A stretch of DNA of 64,000 nucleotides from Tenebrio molitor (Eukaryota; Arthropoda; Insecta; Coleoptera; Tenebrionidae), in assembly GCF_963966145.1 (NCBI RefSeq), contig NC_091047.1, forward strand, positions 15,500,001 through 15,564,000, read 5' to 3'. A program made the position numbers and the translations under genes. A model generated the notes under the pieces. That model searched no databases. It was not told the DNA's origin and saw nothing but the letters and a program-made list of their open reading frames with translations. Position 1 is the stretch's first letter; each line of letters begins with the position of its first letter. This document shows, piece after piece, positions 21,899-32,892 of the stretch.

Positions 21899-24800
21899 AT
21901 GAGTTTCACAAATTCGACAAGATTTGAAATGTTAAATAAAAGCAATTATGATACATGGAAGATCCAGGTAGAAGCCCTTCTTATCAAGAATGATACTTGG
22001 TCGTATGTATCCGGCGAAAAGCCTAAACCCGAAATTACCGGTGAAGGTGAAGCTCGTGCTGTCACGGAAGAGGAGCAAAAGAAATGGATCGCCGCCGATC
22101 GCAAGGCAAAATCAGACTTAATCCTCGCCATGAACGCATCGGAACTTAGGCAGATTCGCAGTTGTGAGACTTCGCGGGAGATATGGATGAAACTAGAATC
22201 CATATATGAATCCAAAGGACCGGCACGCAAGGCAACGTTATTAAAGCAATTGATACAACACAAGATGCGCGAAGATGACGACGTTCGTGAACACGTAGCC
22301 AGATTTATGGACACAGTCGATAAATTACAAGGAATGAACATCGAGATAAATGGTGATCTGTTGTCCATCATGTTGCTATATAGTTTACCTAGTAGTTTTG
22401 AGAATTTTCGATGCGCTATCGAGTCCAGAGATAGCTTACCTAACGTGGAAAATCTAAAGGTGAAGATTGTCGAGGAGAATGACGCACGGAATCAGAAACT
22501 TGACGGAAGTTCAACCGGCGGTGTCATGTTCTCCAAACACTTCTCAAGGGATTTGAACACATCAAAAGACAACTACAAGAAACAAGACGAAAAATCTTCG
22601 AAGCCCAAAATTACCTACAAGTGTAATTACTGCGGTAAACGTGGTCACAAGGCTGCTGATTGCTTCAAAAAGAAGAGAGAAGAAAACCAAAAGGCTGGAC
22701 TTGTTCATGAAGCTTATTTTTCGGGGAAAACTAACAATAAATGGTGTTTGGACAGCGGATGTACATCACACATTTGCAACGACAAGGAGTTGTTCATCAA
22801 TTCAGAAAAAGCTCAATGCCAGCTGAAATTGGCAAGTAACGCAACAACTCAGGCAATTGCGAAAGGAAGCGTGAACATACTAACCTCCGTCGGAAATCAA
22901 GCAAAGAAGATTGAATTGAAAAATACTCTGTATGCTCCTGATTTCAGAACAAATTTGTTGTCAATTGCGAAGATCGTGGACAAGAATCGTGAAGTTCTTT
23001 TTACGAAGAATCGGGCATTCATCCAAGATCGTCGTGGACGTGTCAAGATGATAGCAGATCGAGATGGAGACCTATTCTATCTTCGAGAAAACCACCAAGA
23101 AGCGTGTGCTACATCTGTCACTATGACATGTGACATTTTTAGCAATTGGCATCGACGTTTTGGTCATTTAAATTTCAAAGATTTGGAAGTAATGATGAAG
23201 GAAAATCTCGTTACTGGTGCGAAATTAAAAGGCGCTGTGAGTACCAATAACCCATGCAAAATTTGTATCGCTGGCAAGTTTGCTACCGCCCCGTTTCCAA
23301 GACGCCCTAATCGATCCTCAAACTTGCTGGACATCGTACATACAGATGTATGCGGGCCTATGAGAATTGAGTCTAAGGGTGGTGCTCGTTATTTTGTTAC
23401 TTTTACAGACGATTACAGTCGCTGGACTCAAACGTATCTGATTCGGAAGAAATCCGAAGTAGCATCAAAATTCAGAGAGTACAAGAACTTTGTGGAAACA
23501 CAATTGGAAAGAAAAATCAAAGCAGTTCAATCAGATAATGGAAAAGAATATTGCAACAAGGAAATGGACAAGTTTTTCCGAGACTTTGGTATTCAACGTC
23601 GTTTGACTACGGTCTACAGTCCTCAACAGAACGGTTTGGCAGAACGGAAGAATAGAACGCTGGTAGAAGCTGCCAGATGTATGTTATTAGAATCTGGTCT
23701 TCCTGCATCATTTTGGGGAGAAGCCATAATGACAGCAAATCACGTTCGAAACAGATGCATCTCCAAAAGTATTGACGGAGATATTCCCTATGAACGTTGG
23801 ACTGGGAAGTCTCCAGATGTTAGTCATCTACAAATATTTGGTTGCAAAGCTTATGTTTTGGATAAATCAACTAATCGAGGGAAGTTTGACTCGAAAACTG
23901 TTGAAGGAATATTTGTCGGTTATTCAGATTATCCAAAAGGGTATCGAGTGTGGATACCGTCAGAGCAAAAAATTAGAATTTCGAGAGATGTCAAATTCTT
24001 CGAAGAATTCGAAAGCAATGAGTACGAAGATATAATCTCAAGTGAAACTTTAAATGGAAGGTTTAAGCTCTCCGATCTATTGGACAATACGGATCCTAAC
24101 GGAAGAGTTGATATTGACATTTGTGGGGGGGGAAACAGTCTAGAAGAGACGAAGGCTCCAACTGTCAATATGCAAGAAATTCCATTGATGCAAGAAGATT
24201 TCGAAGAAGACGAAATCACAGGTGAGATAGTCACTCCAGACGAAGAGATCGAGAAAATGGATGACGCAATCAAAACCAAGAGGGGTCCGGGAAGACCTCG
24301 CAAGATTTTAACTGGAAAAGTTGGAAGACCGAAGAAACAGTATCACATGATCTACAATCAAAATCTTCCTGTTGTAGTCGACAGATCGAACACTGAATCA
24401 ACTTCGGGAGAAGATCTGCGATACGAAGAGATAGATTTTGTCATGGCAGCATCTGAAATTCCTTTTTCAGAAGCTATCCACGGTGCAGATAAGGACGAAT
24501 GGAAGGATGCCATCCTATCTGAGATTAAGAGTCTAGTCATCAACGACACATGGGATGTCGTCGACAAGCCAGATCACGCCAAAGTAGTGGGTTGCAGGAC
24601 AGTTCTCCGCAACAAGTATGCAGCTGATGGAACCTTAGACCGACGTAAGGCGAGAGTAGTGGCTAAGGGATTTACTCAGAGACCCGGGATTGACTTCCAT
24701 GACACGTTTGCGCCAGTTGCTCGTTTAAGCTCATTGAGGTTGTTGGTGGCCCTAGCAGCTAAATACAATTTGAAAATATCGCAGCTAGATGTAACAAGCG

Positions 24801-26080
24801 CATATTTAAACGGCAAAATAGACACGGAAGTTTTTATGGAAAAACCCGCATTGCTCCAAGAAATGCTCCAACGAATCATCAATGAAGAAGAAGATGATCA
24901 TACACTTGTAAAAAAAGCTAGAGTTATGTTGAGAGATCTTCAAGGTGAAAATAAAATCTGCAGACTTCGTAAGGCTCTGTACGGGTTGCGACAGGCAGGT
25001 CGACAATGGAACTACGAAATAGATAAAACGATGAAAAGAGCAGGACTTGTTCCAACAAATGCAGATCCGTGTGTATACGTTGACAAAAACACGAGAACAT
25101 TTGTTTTGATCTATGTGGACGATATATTAATTATCTCCGGAAATCAGGAAAGAGAAAGGCAAATCAAAGACGTTCTTTCCAAAACTTTTCGTATCAAAGA
25201 TTTTGGTTTAGCAAAATACTGTTTGGGCATTCAAATAGAGCAAAATGAAAATGAAATATGCCTGTCTCAAGCAGGATATATCCGGGAAATCTTGAAGAGA
25301 TATCGCATGGAAGATTGTAAGCCCGTTTTGACACCGCTTGCAGTTGGATCTAAACTTTCTGAACTTCATTCTGAAGATGACAACGAAGATACAAATTTTC
25401 CTTTTAGAGAGCTAATAGGAGCGCTTATGTATGTTGCAGTGGGGATTCGTCCAGATGTATCACATGCTGTGAGCGTCCTGAGTCAATTCAGCAATTGTTA
25501 CCGCAAGAAACATTGCACAGCGGCTAAGAGAGTTCTTAGATATCTGAAAGGAACCATCGACAAGAAACTCATCTACAGGAAGAATCAGGATAATTTAACC
25601 TGCTACGTAGACGCAGACTGGGCGAACTGCGAGATTGACAGAAGATCTTACACGGGATCAACTTTCATACTCTCCGGCGCTGCTTTCTCCTGGGAATCCA
25701 GAAAGCAACGAACCGTCGCATTATCGTCTACCGAAGCCGAATATATGGCACTCAGTGATGCATCCAAGGAAGCAGTTTTTCTAATTGGTTACCTCAAGGA
25801 ATTGGGATTTCAATCACTAGCAAACGTTGTGGTTTTTAACGATAATCAAGGTGCTGGAAAATTAACCGAAAATTCCGTCTATCATGCAAGATCGAAACAT
25901 ATTGATGTTAGATACCGTTTTATTCGCGACGCAGTGAAGAAACATCCCATCAAGATCCTATACCTACCGACCGAGAAAATGATAGCGGATGTACTAACGA
26001 AAGCCTTACCCAAAGAAAATCATGACAGATGTATTCTTGGATTGGGACTTCAATCCGACAACACCTCAGTTGTAACTTGA
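21899..26080 (+). CDS. Copia gag-pol polyprotein (1393 aa)
   Basis: A single open frame from the ATG at 21899 (context AAATGA) to the TGA at 26080. Domains are numbered from that Met. The Gag (UBN2-like) region is roughly 10-200. A CCHC zinc knuckle occupies C242 to C255. The aspartic protease has LDSG with catalytic D285. The GAG-pre-integrase region begins WHRRFGHLN at W417. The integrase core has the exact triad D483, D546 and E582, with 35 residues between the last two. A basic segment at 795-813 has two AT-hook-like cores. Reverse transcriptase has YVDD at 1072-1075. RNase H shows D1238, D1240 and SSTEAEYMAL with E1279. No catalytic residue I looked for is missing. A G8 run at 24124-24131 does not break the frame. 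Confidence 0.96.
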   Translation: MSFTNSTRFEMLNKSNYDTWKIQVEALLIKNDTWSYVSGEKPKPEITGEGEARAVTEEEQKKWIAADRKAKSDLILAMNASELRQIRSCETSREIWMKLESIYESKGPARKATLLKQLIQHKMREDDDVREHVARFMDTVDKLQGMNIEINGDLLSIMLLYSLPSSFENFRCAIESRDSLPNVENLKVKIVEENDARNQKLDGSSTGGVMFSKHFSRDLNTSKDNYKKQDEKSSKPKITYKCNYCGKRGHKAADCFKKKREENQKAGLVHEAYFSGKTNNKWCLDSGCTSHICNDKELFINSEKAQCQLKLASNATTQAIAKGSVNILTSVGNQAKKIELKNTLYAPDFRTNLLSIAKIVDKNREVLFTKNRAFIQDRRGRVKMIADRDGDLFYLRENHQEACATSVTMTCDIFSNWHRRFGHLNFKDLEVMMKENLVTGAKLKGAVSTNNPCKICIAGKFATAPFPRRPNRSSNLLDIVHTDVCGPMRIESKGGARYFVTFTDDYSRWTQTYLIRKKSEVASKFREYKNFVETQLERKIKAVQSDNGKEYCNKEMDKFFRDFGIQRRLTTVYSPQQNGLAERKNRTLVEAARCMLLESGLPASFWGEAIMTANHVRNRCISKSIDGDIPYERWTGKSPDVSHLQIFGCKAYVLDKSTNRGKFDSKTVEGIFVGYSDYPKGYRVWIPSEQKIRISRDVKFFEEFESNEYEDIISSETLNGRFKLSDLLDNTDPNGRVDIDICGGGNSLEETKAPTVNMQEIPLMQEDFEEDEITGEIVTPDEEIEKMDDAIKTKRGPGRPRKILTGKVGRPKKQYHMIYNQNLPVVVDRSNTESTSGEDLRYEEIDFVMAASEIPFSEAIHGADKDEWKDAILSEIKSLVINDTWDVVDKPDHAKVVGCRTVLRNKYAADGTLDRRKARVVAKGFTQRPGIDFHDTFAPVARLSSLRLLVALAAKYNLKISQLDVTSAYLNGKIDTEVFMEKPALLQEMLQRIINEEEDDHTLVKKARVMLRDLQGENKICRLRKALYGLRQAGRQWNYEIDKTMKRAGLVPTNADPCVYVDKNTRTFVLIYVDDILIISGNQERERQIKDVLSKTFRIKDFGLAKYCLGIQIEQNENEICLSQAGYIREILKRYRMEDCKPVLTPLAVGSKLSELHSEDDNEDTNFPFRELIGALMYVAVGIRPDVSHAVSVLSQFSNCYRKKHCTAAKRVLRYLKGTIDKKLIYRKNQDNLTCYVDADWANCEIDRRSYTGSTFILSGAAFSWESRKQRTVALSSTEAEYMALSDASKEAVFLIGYLKELGFQSLANVVVFNDNQGAGKLTENSVYHARSKHIDVRYRFIRDAVKKHPIKILYLPTEKMIADVLTKALPKENHDRCILGLGLQSDNTSVVT

Positions 26081-26087
26081 GGGGGGG
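26078..26087 (+). other. Copia polypurine tract
   Basis: TGAGGGGGGG immediately precedes the 3' LTR and overlaps the gag-pol stop codon. It would prime plus-strand DNA synthesis. Confidence 0.8.
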
Positions 26088-26238
26088 TGTTGGAGTTTGG
26101 CAATTTTACCCTTTGGTGTTGCCATGTGTTGTATTACATAGTAGGCATATAATAACAAACAATTGTACTTTTGAGTTGTCATAATAAAGAATTTCGTGTT
26201 CGCTGATCCTGTATTGCTGATTCATTGAAACTCTCACA
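26088..26238 (+). repeat. Copia 3' LTR
   Basis: 151 bp, no difference seen from the 5' LTR. AATAAA at 26183-26188. Confidence 0.93.
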
Positions 26239-26243
26239 TATAA

Positions 26244-27394
26244 AAGCATATATTTTCCATAAACACGGAAGACTGCGAAGAGTTCTATAAATTCCAGTAA
26301 GAACTTTCTGTTAATCTGGCGAAAATCCGTCATGCTCAAACAATAATTTATCGCGAAATACGAATCGCCAAAATCTGGTTTTATTATTTGGTACGAGACT
26401 AACCCACTGCAAAAACCGACGTTTTTTAAAACCGTTCACCGCACGCACTTCAGATTTGCTCGAACTGACAAGTCTGTCGAACAAGTGATAATTTTCCTCA
26501 TTTTTGTTCGCGAGCAAAAACGACGGTTTTCCAGACACACACTTCAGATTTGCATCGTTTTTGTTCGAACCGGCGATGTTAAATTGCAGCGAGGATCGAA
26601 GGTTTTAAAATCCTAAGTACTAAATTGCAGCGCGCGGTTAGTTTGGGTTTTAATAACCTGATGTAAACTGCAGCGCTTATAATCTTAATAAGGGGTCGAC
26701 ATATCATTTAGAAATTTTCAGGTAGCACTGCACTTCTCGGTTCATTACGCAGATGTATCAAAGGTGTACATGATGCTCTTGAATCGATTCAAATTAAAAC
26801 TAATCGAAATCAGGATTTTCTTCAGGTGAATGACAAAGAAAAACATTATAATTTTTTCTTGCCACACAAATTTGAAATTTTTGTCAACATCGTAAAAAAT
26901 TTACGCGGACGATACGTTTTCACACTGTACAAAATTTTTTAAACAATTATTTACTGTTCACAGATATAAAAATGTACATTATGTACCTCCTTTGTCTCGA
27001 TTTTTTTAACTTTTTCTCGATTCTGTTATAATGCACTTCCTAACCTTATATCCCAATATACTATTAAAATCGTTCTACTGAAAAATGAGGGTTTTTGAGA
27101 TGTGTTACTTTTCTTGTGCACCAATGATATTTCTGTATTTCTAATTTTCTACAAAATTTAGCATCGTGTCAAACTAGCTTAAGGATGATTTTGTTTTATA
27201 TTTTTATGGTATAATTTTAACTTTACATTATTAATACAACACAACCGTTATTTTTATGATATTGGGGCTTAACAATATTTCTTCTTCCTTATTCAACGCT
27301 ATAATTTGTTATATGAAAAATCAAGGAGGTTAAAATAAGAGAAGGGAAGGCGCCCTATGCTGGTATATAAGGTATATGGTATATAAGGTAATGC
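26244..27394. other. Spacer with TTTTTGTTCG and TTGCAGCG short repeats
   Basis: Motifs such as ACACTTCAGATTTGC, TTTTTGTTCG and CAAGTCTGT recur at 26440-26580, and related ones lie on the other side of copia at 21520-21600. CTGCAGCG/TTGCAGCG occurs three times at 26580-26680. It looks like a degraded tandem or dispersed repeat, into or next to which copia inserted. No gene seen. Confidence 0.4.
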
Positions 27395-27402
27395 ATTGAA
27401 AG

Positions 27403-28181
27403 TAGTGATGGATAAATGACCGGTCATTTATTTTTGGTCAAAGTTGACCGGTCCTTAATCGGTCAATTACCAGTCATTATTGGTCAAAAAGTAGGAACTA
27501 GTTAAACATTACAAAATGATTCTTTCAATGTCAAGAATTACAAATAATGGTTCTTAATTCCATTTTTTATAAGATTTATTGATCGATAAATTATTGTTCT
27601 AAAATTGTGTAAGTGAGGTTAAGTTTGAATTGTTTGAAGTTATACTTTGTTTTTTCTTTAACATATTTGCTTGAATTTGAACTTTTTGTTAATTTAAAAC
27701 GCTTTAAAACTTTAAACACAACTGTGTGTGTGTATTTTCAGTTTTTTAGTTTCTTTTAAAATACTTAAACATTCGTTTAGAATTTAAAAAAGTAGGTAAG
27801 TATTTTATGAAAATAAAAATATATTGTATGTCACGTTAAGAAGACACAAAAATGATTGAAAAACAAAAACCACTTTTTCCTAATAGATAAAAAGCTTAAT
27901 CGTTTTCCACTTTATTAAAGTTTTAGATGTTTCATTGTCATAATTTACTTATTTATTGTCATAATCGATTTCTTCATTGTCAGCAGCGACGTAAATGAAT
28001 TCAGACAACCCAACATAACCTCATCTCATCAGTCAAACAGTCATCATATCCTATAATCTTCAACATTATGAGCGGGAAATTTAAATTTTAAAGATGACTG
28101 GTCAAATACGTCAAGTCATTGACAATATTGACCGGTCAAATGGGTCATTGACTAAGTCAATTACCGGACTTCACAACACTA
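27403..28181. mobile_element. Non-autonomous element with 8-bp TSD (hAT-like)
   Basis: 779 bp, flanked by a perfect ATTGAAAG duplication (27395-27402 and 28182-28189). The ends are TAGTGATGG and CACAACACTA, an imperfect inverted repeat of the TAGTGTTGTG type often seen in hAT elements. Both subterminal regions are crowded with GGTCA/TGACC motifs, including TGACCGGTCA. There is no transposase. Confidence 0.85.
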
Positions 28182-28189
28182 ATTGAAAG

Positions 28190-28633
28190 TGATGCCCACA
28201 GAACACCTGTGATGCCAATCAGCCAATCGTTCCTTCTCCAGCAACCTTTTATTACCGTGAACGTCCTTGAACGGCCCATTGGGTATCGCATCGCTTTGGC
28301 GCCAGTGGCGTTCCTTTAATCTTTACTCCCTATGATTTAGGGATATTCGTTACGAGGTTGCCATAAATTTGGCTATGTGGTTTCTGGTGACAAACAAAAG
28401 ATATCGTAACCACAAGGCAGCGAATTTCTTGTAACAGTTGCATAATTATGGCTCTATTTCTCGCTAAGTGATGGATGATTTTTCCTTTCACAATCAATTT
28501 TGGTTTCTGGCGGCATATTTCATTGGACTTAATCTCTCAATTCATAGTAACCAACCTTAAGCATTCAAAATTACTTTTGAAAATTCTAGTTATACACAAC
28601 ATGAAAAAGGTTATTTCCCTAAAAGTTCTAATT
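28190..28633. other. Spacer containing repeat R, copy 1
   Basis: 28324-28413 (ACTCCCTATGATTTAGGGAT, then CTATGTGGTTTCTGGTGACA) recurs in diverged form at 29759-29900, on the other side of the element at 28634-29770. Confidence 0.55.
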
Positions 28634-29770
28634 CTAGGGAGTGTGTAATTTATTTTTGACACGATAGTAGGTAAAGTCCATGTAATACCCCAAGTCAGTA
28701 AAATGAAAGCTTATATTTTTAATTATAAAATTCATGTGCTTGAAATTATGTTATGCATGATATTCTATACTCAATTTCATATAAATGTGCATCTAAGCAA
28801 GCCATGAAAATCTGATTTTCTGTTGGTAGTAAAGATAAAGCTAGTGACTTTAACTTTCAAAGTTGCTTGCTCTGCGCGAACTCGATTTGACTAATTTTTT
28901 AGTTTTTGTCCATTTTAACATTGCTGATTTCAAAAGCAATGTTACGTCTTTTTACTGATTAAATTAAAGTAATTGTTATTTGTTTTTGTCTTTGTATTTT
29001 TACCAAGCAAAGATTTATTGGACATGACCTTCATGAATGTGACTTTTGTAATGTAACTAAATTAAAGGTGCTTTTACAAATGCACAGCTCACTTGATGAA
29101 CATTTATATGAAATCAATTATATAAAACAACAAGATTCAATTAATCAACAGAGATACGTTTTTTTGCTGTAGTTGTCCGTTTTATCCAAAATTTTTATGT
29201 TAGAAACGTAGAGGGATATGGAGGGAGCACTGCCTATGCTGGCAATGTAAAGAAAGCGGCACGTCCCGAGACCTGTGGGCGTGGGGAGACCTTTTATGAC
29301 ACCTTTTAAAATGACAGCCAGTACTTCGTGAAATTTCGTGACGAGGGTCGTTGGGCATCAGATGCTTCATAGGCGTCGGTGTTCCGTCATTTTACTGGGA
29401 TTTGTTTTTTTACACGTGAACCGGTTGGTGAATTGTCTTTGTATTTTTTCAGTTGTATAACTCTGATCTGTTTTTATTTTGAACTAAATATTTACGGTCG
29501 TCTTCCTACAATTCCTACAAAAATTGGCCCCAGAAAAAAAGTTAAAGGGACGCCACTGGAAAGATGAATTATCTGCGTTAACTTCGGTTTCGCTCGGCTC
29601 ACCTGGAGACCTTTTATTAGGTCTACAGAAAAGCGCGGTCGTATCCACTTTTTTGAAGAGTGCTCCCTCCATATCCCTCTACGGTTAGAAAAGGATATTT
29701 TACTGACTTGGGGTATTACATGGACAATACAATCTAGGTACAATCGTGACAAAAATAAATTACTCCCTAG
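28634..29770. mobile_element. Foldback element interrupted by a younger insertion
   Basis: The ends CTAGGGAGTGTGTAATTTAT and ATAAATTACTCCCTAG pair, and so do ATGTAATACCCCAAGTCAGT and ACTGACTTGGGGTATTACAT. The element at 29207-29683 lies inside, so the original was about 650 bp. Confidence 0.7.
29207..29683. mobile_element. Non-autonomous element with 8-bp TSD GTTAGAAA
   Basis: 477 bp with perfect 20-bp-plus ends, CGTAGAGGGATATGGAGGGA and TCCCTCCATATCCCTCTACG, flanked by identical GTTAGAAA copies. An 8-bp duplication indicates the hAT or P superfamily (family knowledge). The sharp ends suggest it is young. Confidence 0.88.
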
Positions 29771-31237
29771 GATTGAGGGATATTCGTTACTGGGTTGCCA
29801 TAAAATTTTTAAATTGGTTAGGTTGGAGGCTATCTTTAGTCTGTGGAGGCTATGTGGTTTCTGGCGTTTCTGGTGACAAACAAAAAATATCGTAACCGTA
29901 ACGACCGTAACCGTAAAGTAAAGACTGTCAAAGATACAGGAGCGCGTTCATAAATACTCTGGGTAGGTATAAAGGTTACCCGTGGGTCACCCAAACGTCG
30001 TTCACAAATTAAAATTGGGGGAATAATCACGCTACCCCAGATCGTTCACAAATGTTTAGAGTGACACAAGGAGTGTGCCCATGTTACCGATGGCTGCGTG
30101 AAAAAAATATGTTCTAAGGTGTTTTTATACATTTTTTAATTATGTTTTCAATAACCATTATTGAACAAAATTTTCGGGTAATGTTGCAGTTTAAGGTCCT
30201 ACTAGTACGCACCGCTACTGCGCACGGGGAATACGTGCACGATTTCTTCTCCCATTTTCCTCTGTATTTGCAGTATGAACTTACACCGTTGCCAGATTTA
30301 TTAAAGAATTAACACCTTTTTCTCGATCATGTGCGTTTTGGAGCAATTTGTTAATTTGTTTAGTTCTATTGGTAGTCTTGTTTGTAATAGGGTGATTAGC
30401 CCAATTTTTTAAAGAATCGCTTCATTGTTTAAACCGTTGTCTGCGCTGATTTTCTCTACTTCTAGTCTGTGCAATAGAGCAAGGTAGTACGCCGGCCAAA
30501 CTAAAAACGCTATGAGATGGCGCTATAAACTGAGGAATTGTAGGTCTCTGCAAAATTTCGACTCATCGCTTGTAGGTTGATATTATTTTTTTCGGTCAAA
30601 ATTATTTATGAAAACTGTTTTTACTGAGATGTTCTGTCATGAACTTTGATTTCTGACATTTTTGACGCGTTTATTTGACGTTTAATATTAACAGCGAATG
30701 TGGAACCCACAGACAATTAAACTATAGTAAGACACTTCAATCCCATATAGTAATGTTGGAATAGCTTCGACGGTGCTGCTCCGCACGCAGTTGGCCAAAA
30801 CACTCCGTCGTATTTATTCGTAAAATTTCGACTATTACCGTTGTATTTAAAACAGTCAAAAAATATTTGTCAAATGTGACACTTTTCTGAGAAAAATAAA
30901 AATGTACTTTTTAAAGATATAAGACTTTCTGTGAATAAAAAGGTAGGAATTAGTGCCATTTATTAAATGAAAGTAATTACAATAGCCAACGTTTTCAGTA
31001 TTGAGAAATTGTCAATAAGAAAACAATAAAGAAAGGAAAAAAATAACATTTTCTACTTTTTGGGCAATTTGTGAATCTGCTACGTAATTTATAAAGGTAA
31101 AAACTTAAGTGATGAAACTTCTTAATAAAGTTATACTTTCAGTTTCAATTCAAGACAAAAAGAAACCAAACAATAGTGTGTGCCCCCGGTACCTATTCTT
31201 TTAAGGAGCATGACAAGTTAAAATTGAAACTAAAATA

Positions 31238-31909
31238 CACAGTGGGCCGAAAAAAACGGTACAAATTTTGTTCGTTCATATCTTCCTGAGTTATTAAGTT
31301 TTTTAAATGATTAATATACCAGTGAAAAACCCAATATTTATAGAAAAGATGAAGGCCTCTTGCTGTGCAGATAGTCCTAACTCAAAAGTTGTGCGTCATA
31401 ACATGAAGACATACAAAAATTCTGGTTTTGAAGATTACCTATCTCAATTATGAGTTTTCAGATATGGTTCAATCAATATGCCCTCCATTTTTATTAGCTA
31501 TCATTTGTAATCGTCTTTGTCCGTCCCCAATTGCAGAAGCTACATATTTGTCTCTGAGGTAGCTGATTCCAGCATTCCGTTAATTGTTCAGGAGCCTTCA
31601 GCTCAAGGTATATGATTGTTTGTGCCACTCGGTGCGATGTTGATGTTGCTCCATCAATCACTAGTGAAGACGATTGCAAATGGTAGCTAATAAAAATGGG
31701 GAGCATATTGAACCATATCTGTAAAACTTATAATTGAGAGAATTTTTGCATGTCTTCATGTTGTGACGCACAATTTTTGAGTTCTTGACAACAACAACCT
31801 TTTCTATAAATATTGAGCTTTTCACTGGAATATTACTCATTAAAAACAGATAATAACTCAGGAAAATATGAGCGTACAAAATTGGTACCGTTTTTATCGA
31901 CCCACTATG
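31238..31909. mobile_element. TA-flanked foldback inside E1 copy 1
   Basis: 672 bp, nearly all palindromic with arms of about 300 bp. CACAGTGGGCCGAAAAAAAC pairs with TACCGTTTTTATCGACCCACTATG-type sequence at the right. TA lies at 31236-31237 and 31910-31911. It is absent from E1 copy 2, so it inserted after the two copies separated. Confidence 0.75.
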
Positions 31910-32448
31910 TATATATGTATAACAGAAGAGTTGTGTGTTGTGTTGCCAAAATTTACGATCTAAGTGTATTTTTGAATAAAAGAAGTATTGGAAAGAAATT
32001 ACGTATCGCCTTAGAACGAAAAATTAATTTTCATGGTTTATTTGTAAAAGCCATTTTCTGGAAATTAAAACAAAATTGTTGGATGCATCAATCAATTTGA
32101 TCATTTATAAAAAAAAAACTGCAGGACGTAAGAAGAGAATTTAAAAAAAAATCGTCAAAGACATGTTACTTACGAAGAAAATGGGGATTTTCTGAATATT
32201 TAATTTTAGTTTTGGTTCTAGTTTTTAATTTAATTCATTTATTGTTAATTTTTCTTATAATTAATAAAACGTTGTGCATTTTAAAGACATTTTACATTTG
32301 AAATTAATATTAAATGAGGACAAAATTATTAATTTAAACAACTCCATCAAGCATGCTTTATAAAATTAGTTCGGCCAACTGCTCGCGCCGCGCTGGAATC
32401 GTGTTTCCAAAAATTGGGTAGCAATGCGACGTCTTACTATAGTTTAAT

Positions 32449-32892
32449 CATAGATATATAAGGGGAAGATACAGCCATTCCATATAAACGTATTTCGTTG
32501 CTTGGGAAAACATATCAACGATTCCGGTACTATCCTCCATTTTTTTCTAGCACACAATTAATGTATTCTTGTCTTGTTTCCATACATCTGCACTTGAATA
32601 GAGAAGTACCTCGTATTCATCTAGTTGACGATAATTGAGAAACGTCATCGTGACAAATTATTTGTGAATTATTTTTTGCTTTAAAGATGAAGACCTGTAT
32701 TGTATGTTCCACTCCTTACAATTCTTCAAATAAAGAAATATCCTTTCATGGATATACAATATACCTAACTCATGGAAAACGCTAGGAATTATATATTTGT
32801 TAATTACATGCGTGCGACTGAAATAGAAACAAAAGGTACGTCTTGTCCCCAGTACTTCACCTATTGCTGTATCTTCTCCTTATATATCTATG
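32449..32892. mobile_element. THAP-stub element 1 in E1 terminus (8-bp TSD AGTTTAAT)
   Basis: 444 bp with perfect inverted ends CATAGATATATAAGGGGAAG and CTTATATATCTATG (the pairing includes GATACAGC). Perfect AGTTTAAT duplications lie at 32441-32448 and 32893-32900. It sits inside the right terminal repeat of E1 copy 1. An 8-bp duplication together with a THAP-like fragment suggests a P-element-superfamily derivative; that is inference. Confidence 0.85.
32687..32785 (+). pseudogene. THAP-like zinc-finger N-terminal fragment
   Basis: The 32-codon frame MKTCIVCSTPYNSSNKEISF, then HG, has the CxxC and the ISFH hydrophobic turn expected at the start of a THAP domain. The distal C..H pair is absent after the stop. 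It is too short to function. Confidence 0.45.

Larger units (their letters stand above)
21663..26238 (+). mobile_element. Full-length Ty1/copia LTR retrotransposon
   Basis: 4576 bp from TGTTGG to CTCACA, flanked by a perfect 5-bp target duplication TATAA (21658-21662 and 26239-26243). In order it has a 151-bp LTR, a tRNA-primed binding site, one uninterrupted gag-pol frame, a polypurine tract and a second 151-bp LTR that I read as identical to the first. Integrase precedes reverse transcriptase, the defining order of copia. Complete structure with indistinguishable LTRs implies a recent insertion, and it may be competent to move. Confidence 0.96.

Noticed and set aside
24124..24131. G8 run as a programmed frameshift site in copia
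   Set aside because: The single frame continues correctly through integrase into reverse transcriptase, so no frameshift is needed.
21946..26339. Several minus-strand and offset open frames inside the copia element
   Set aside because: They are shadows of the gag-pol frame, with no independent domains.
31494..32100. Open frames of 70-95 codons in the 31-32 kb palindrome
   Set aside because: The arms mirror each other and the frames lack domains; they come from the foldback structure.
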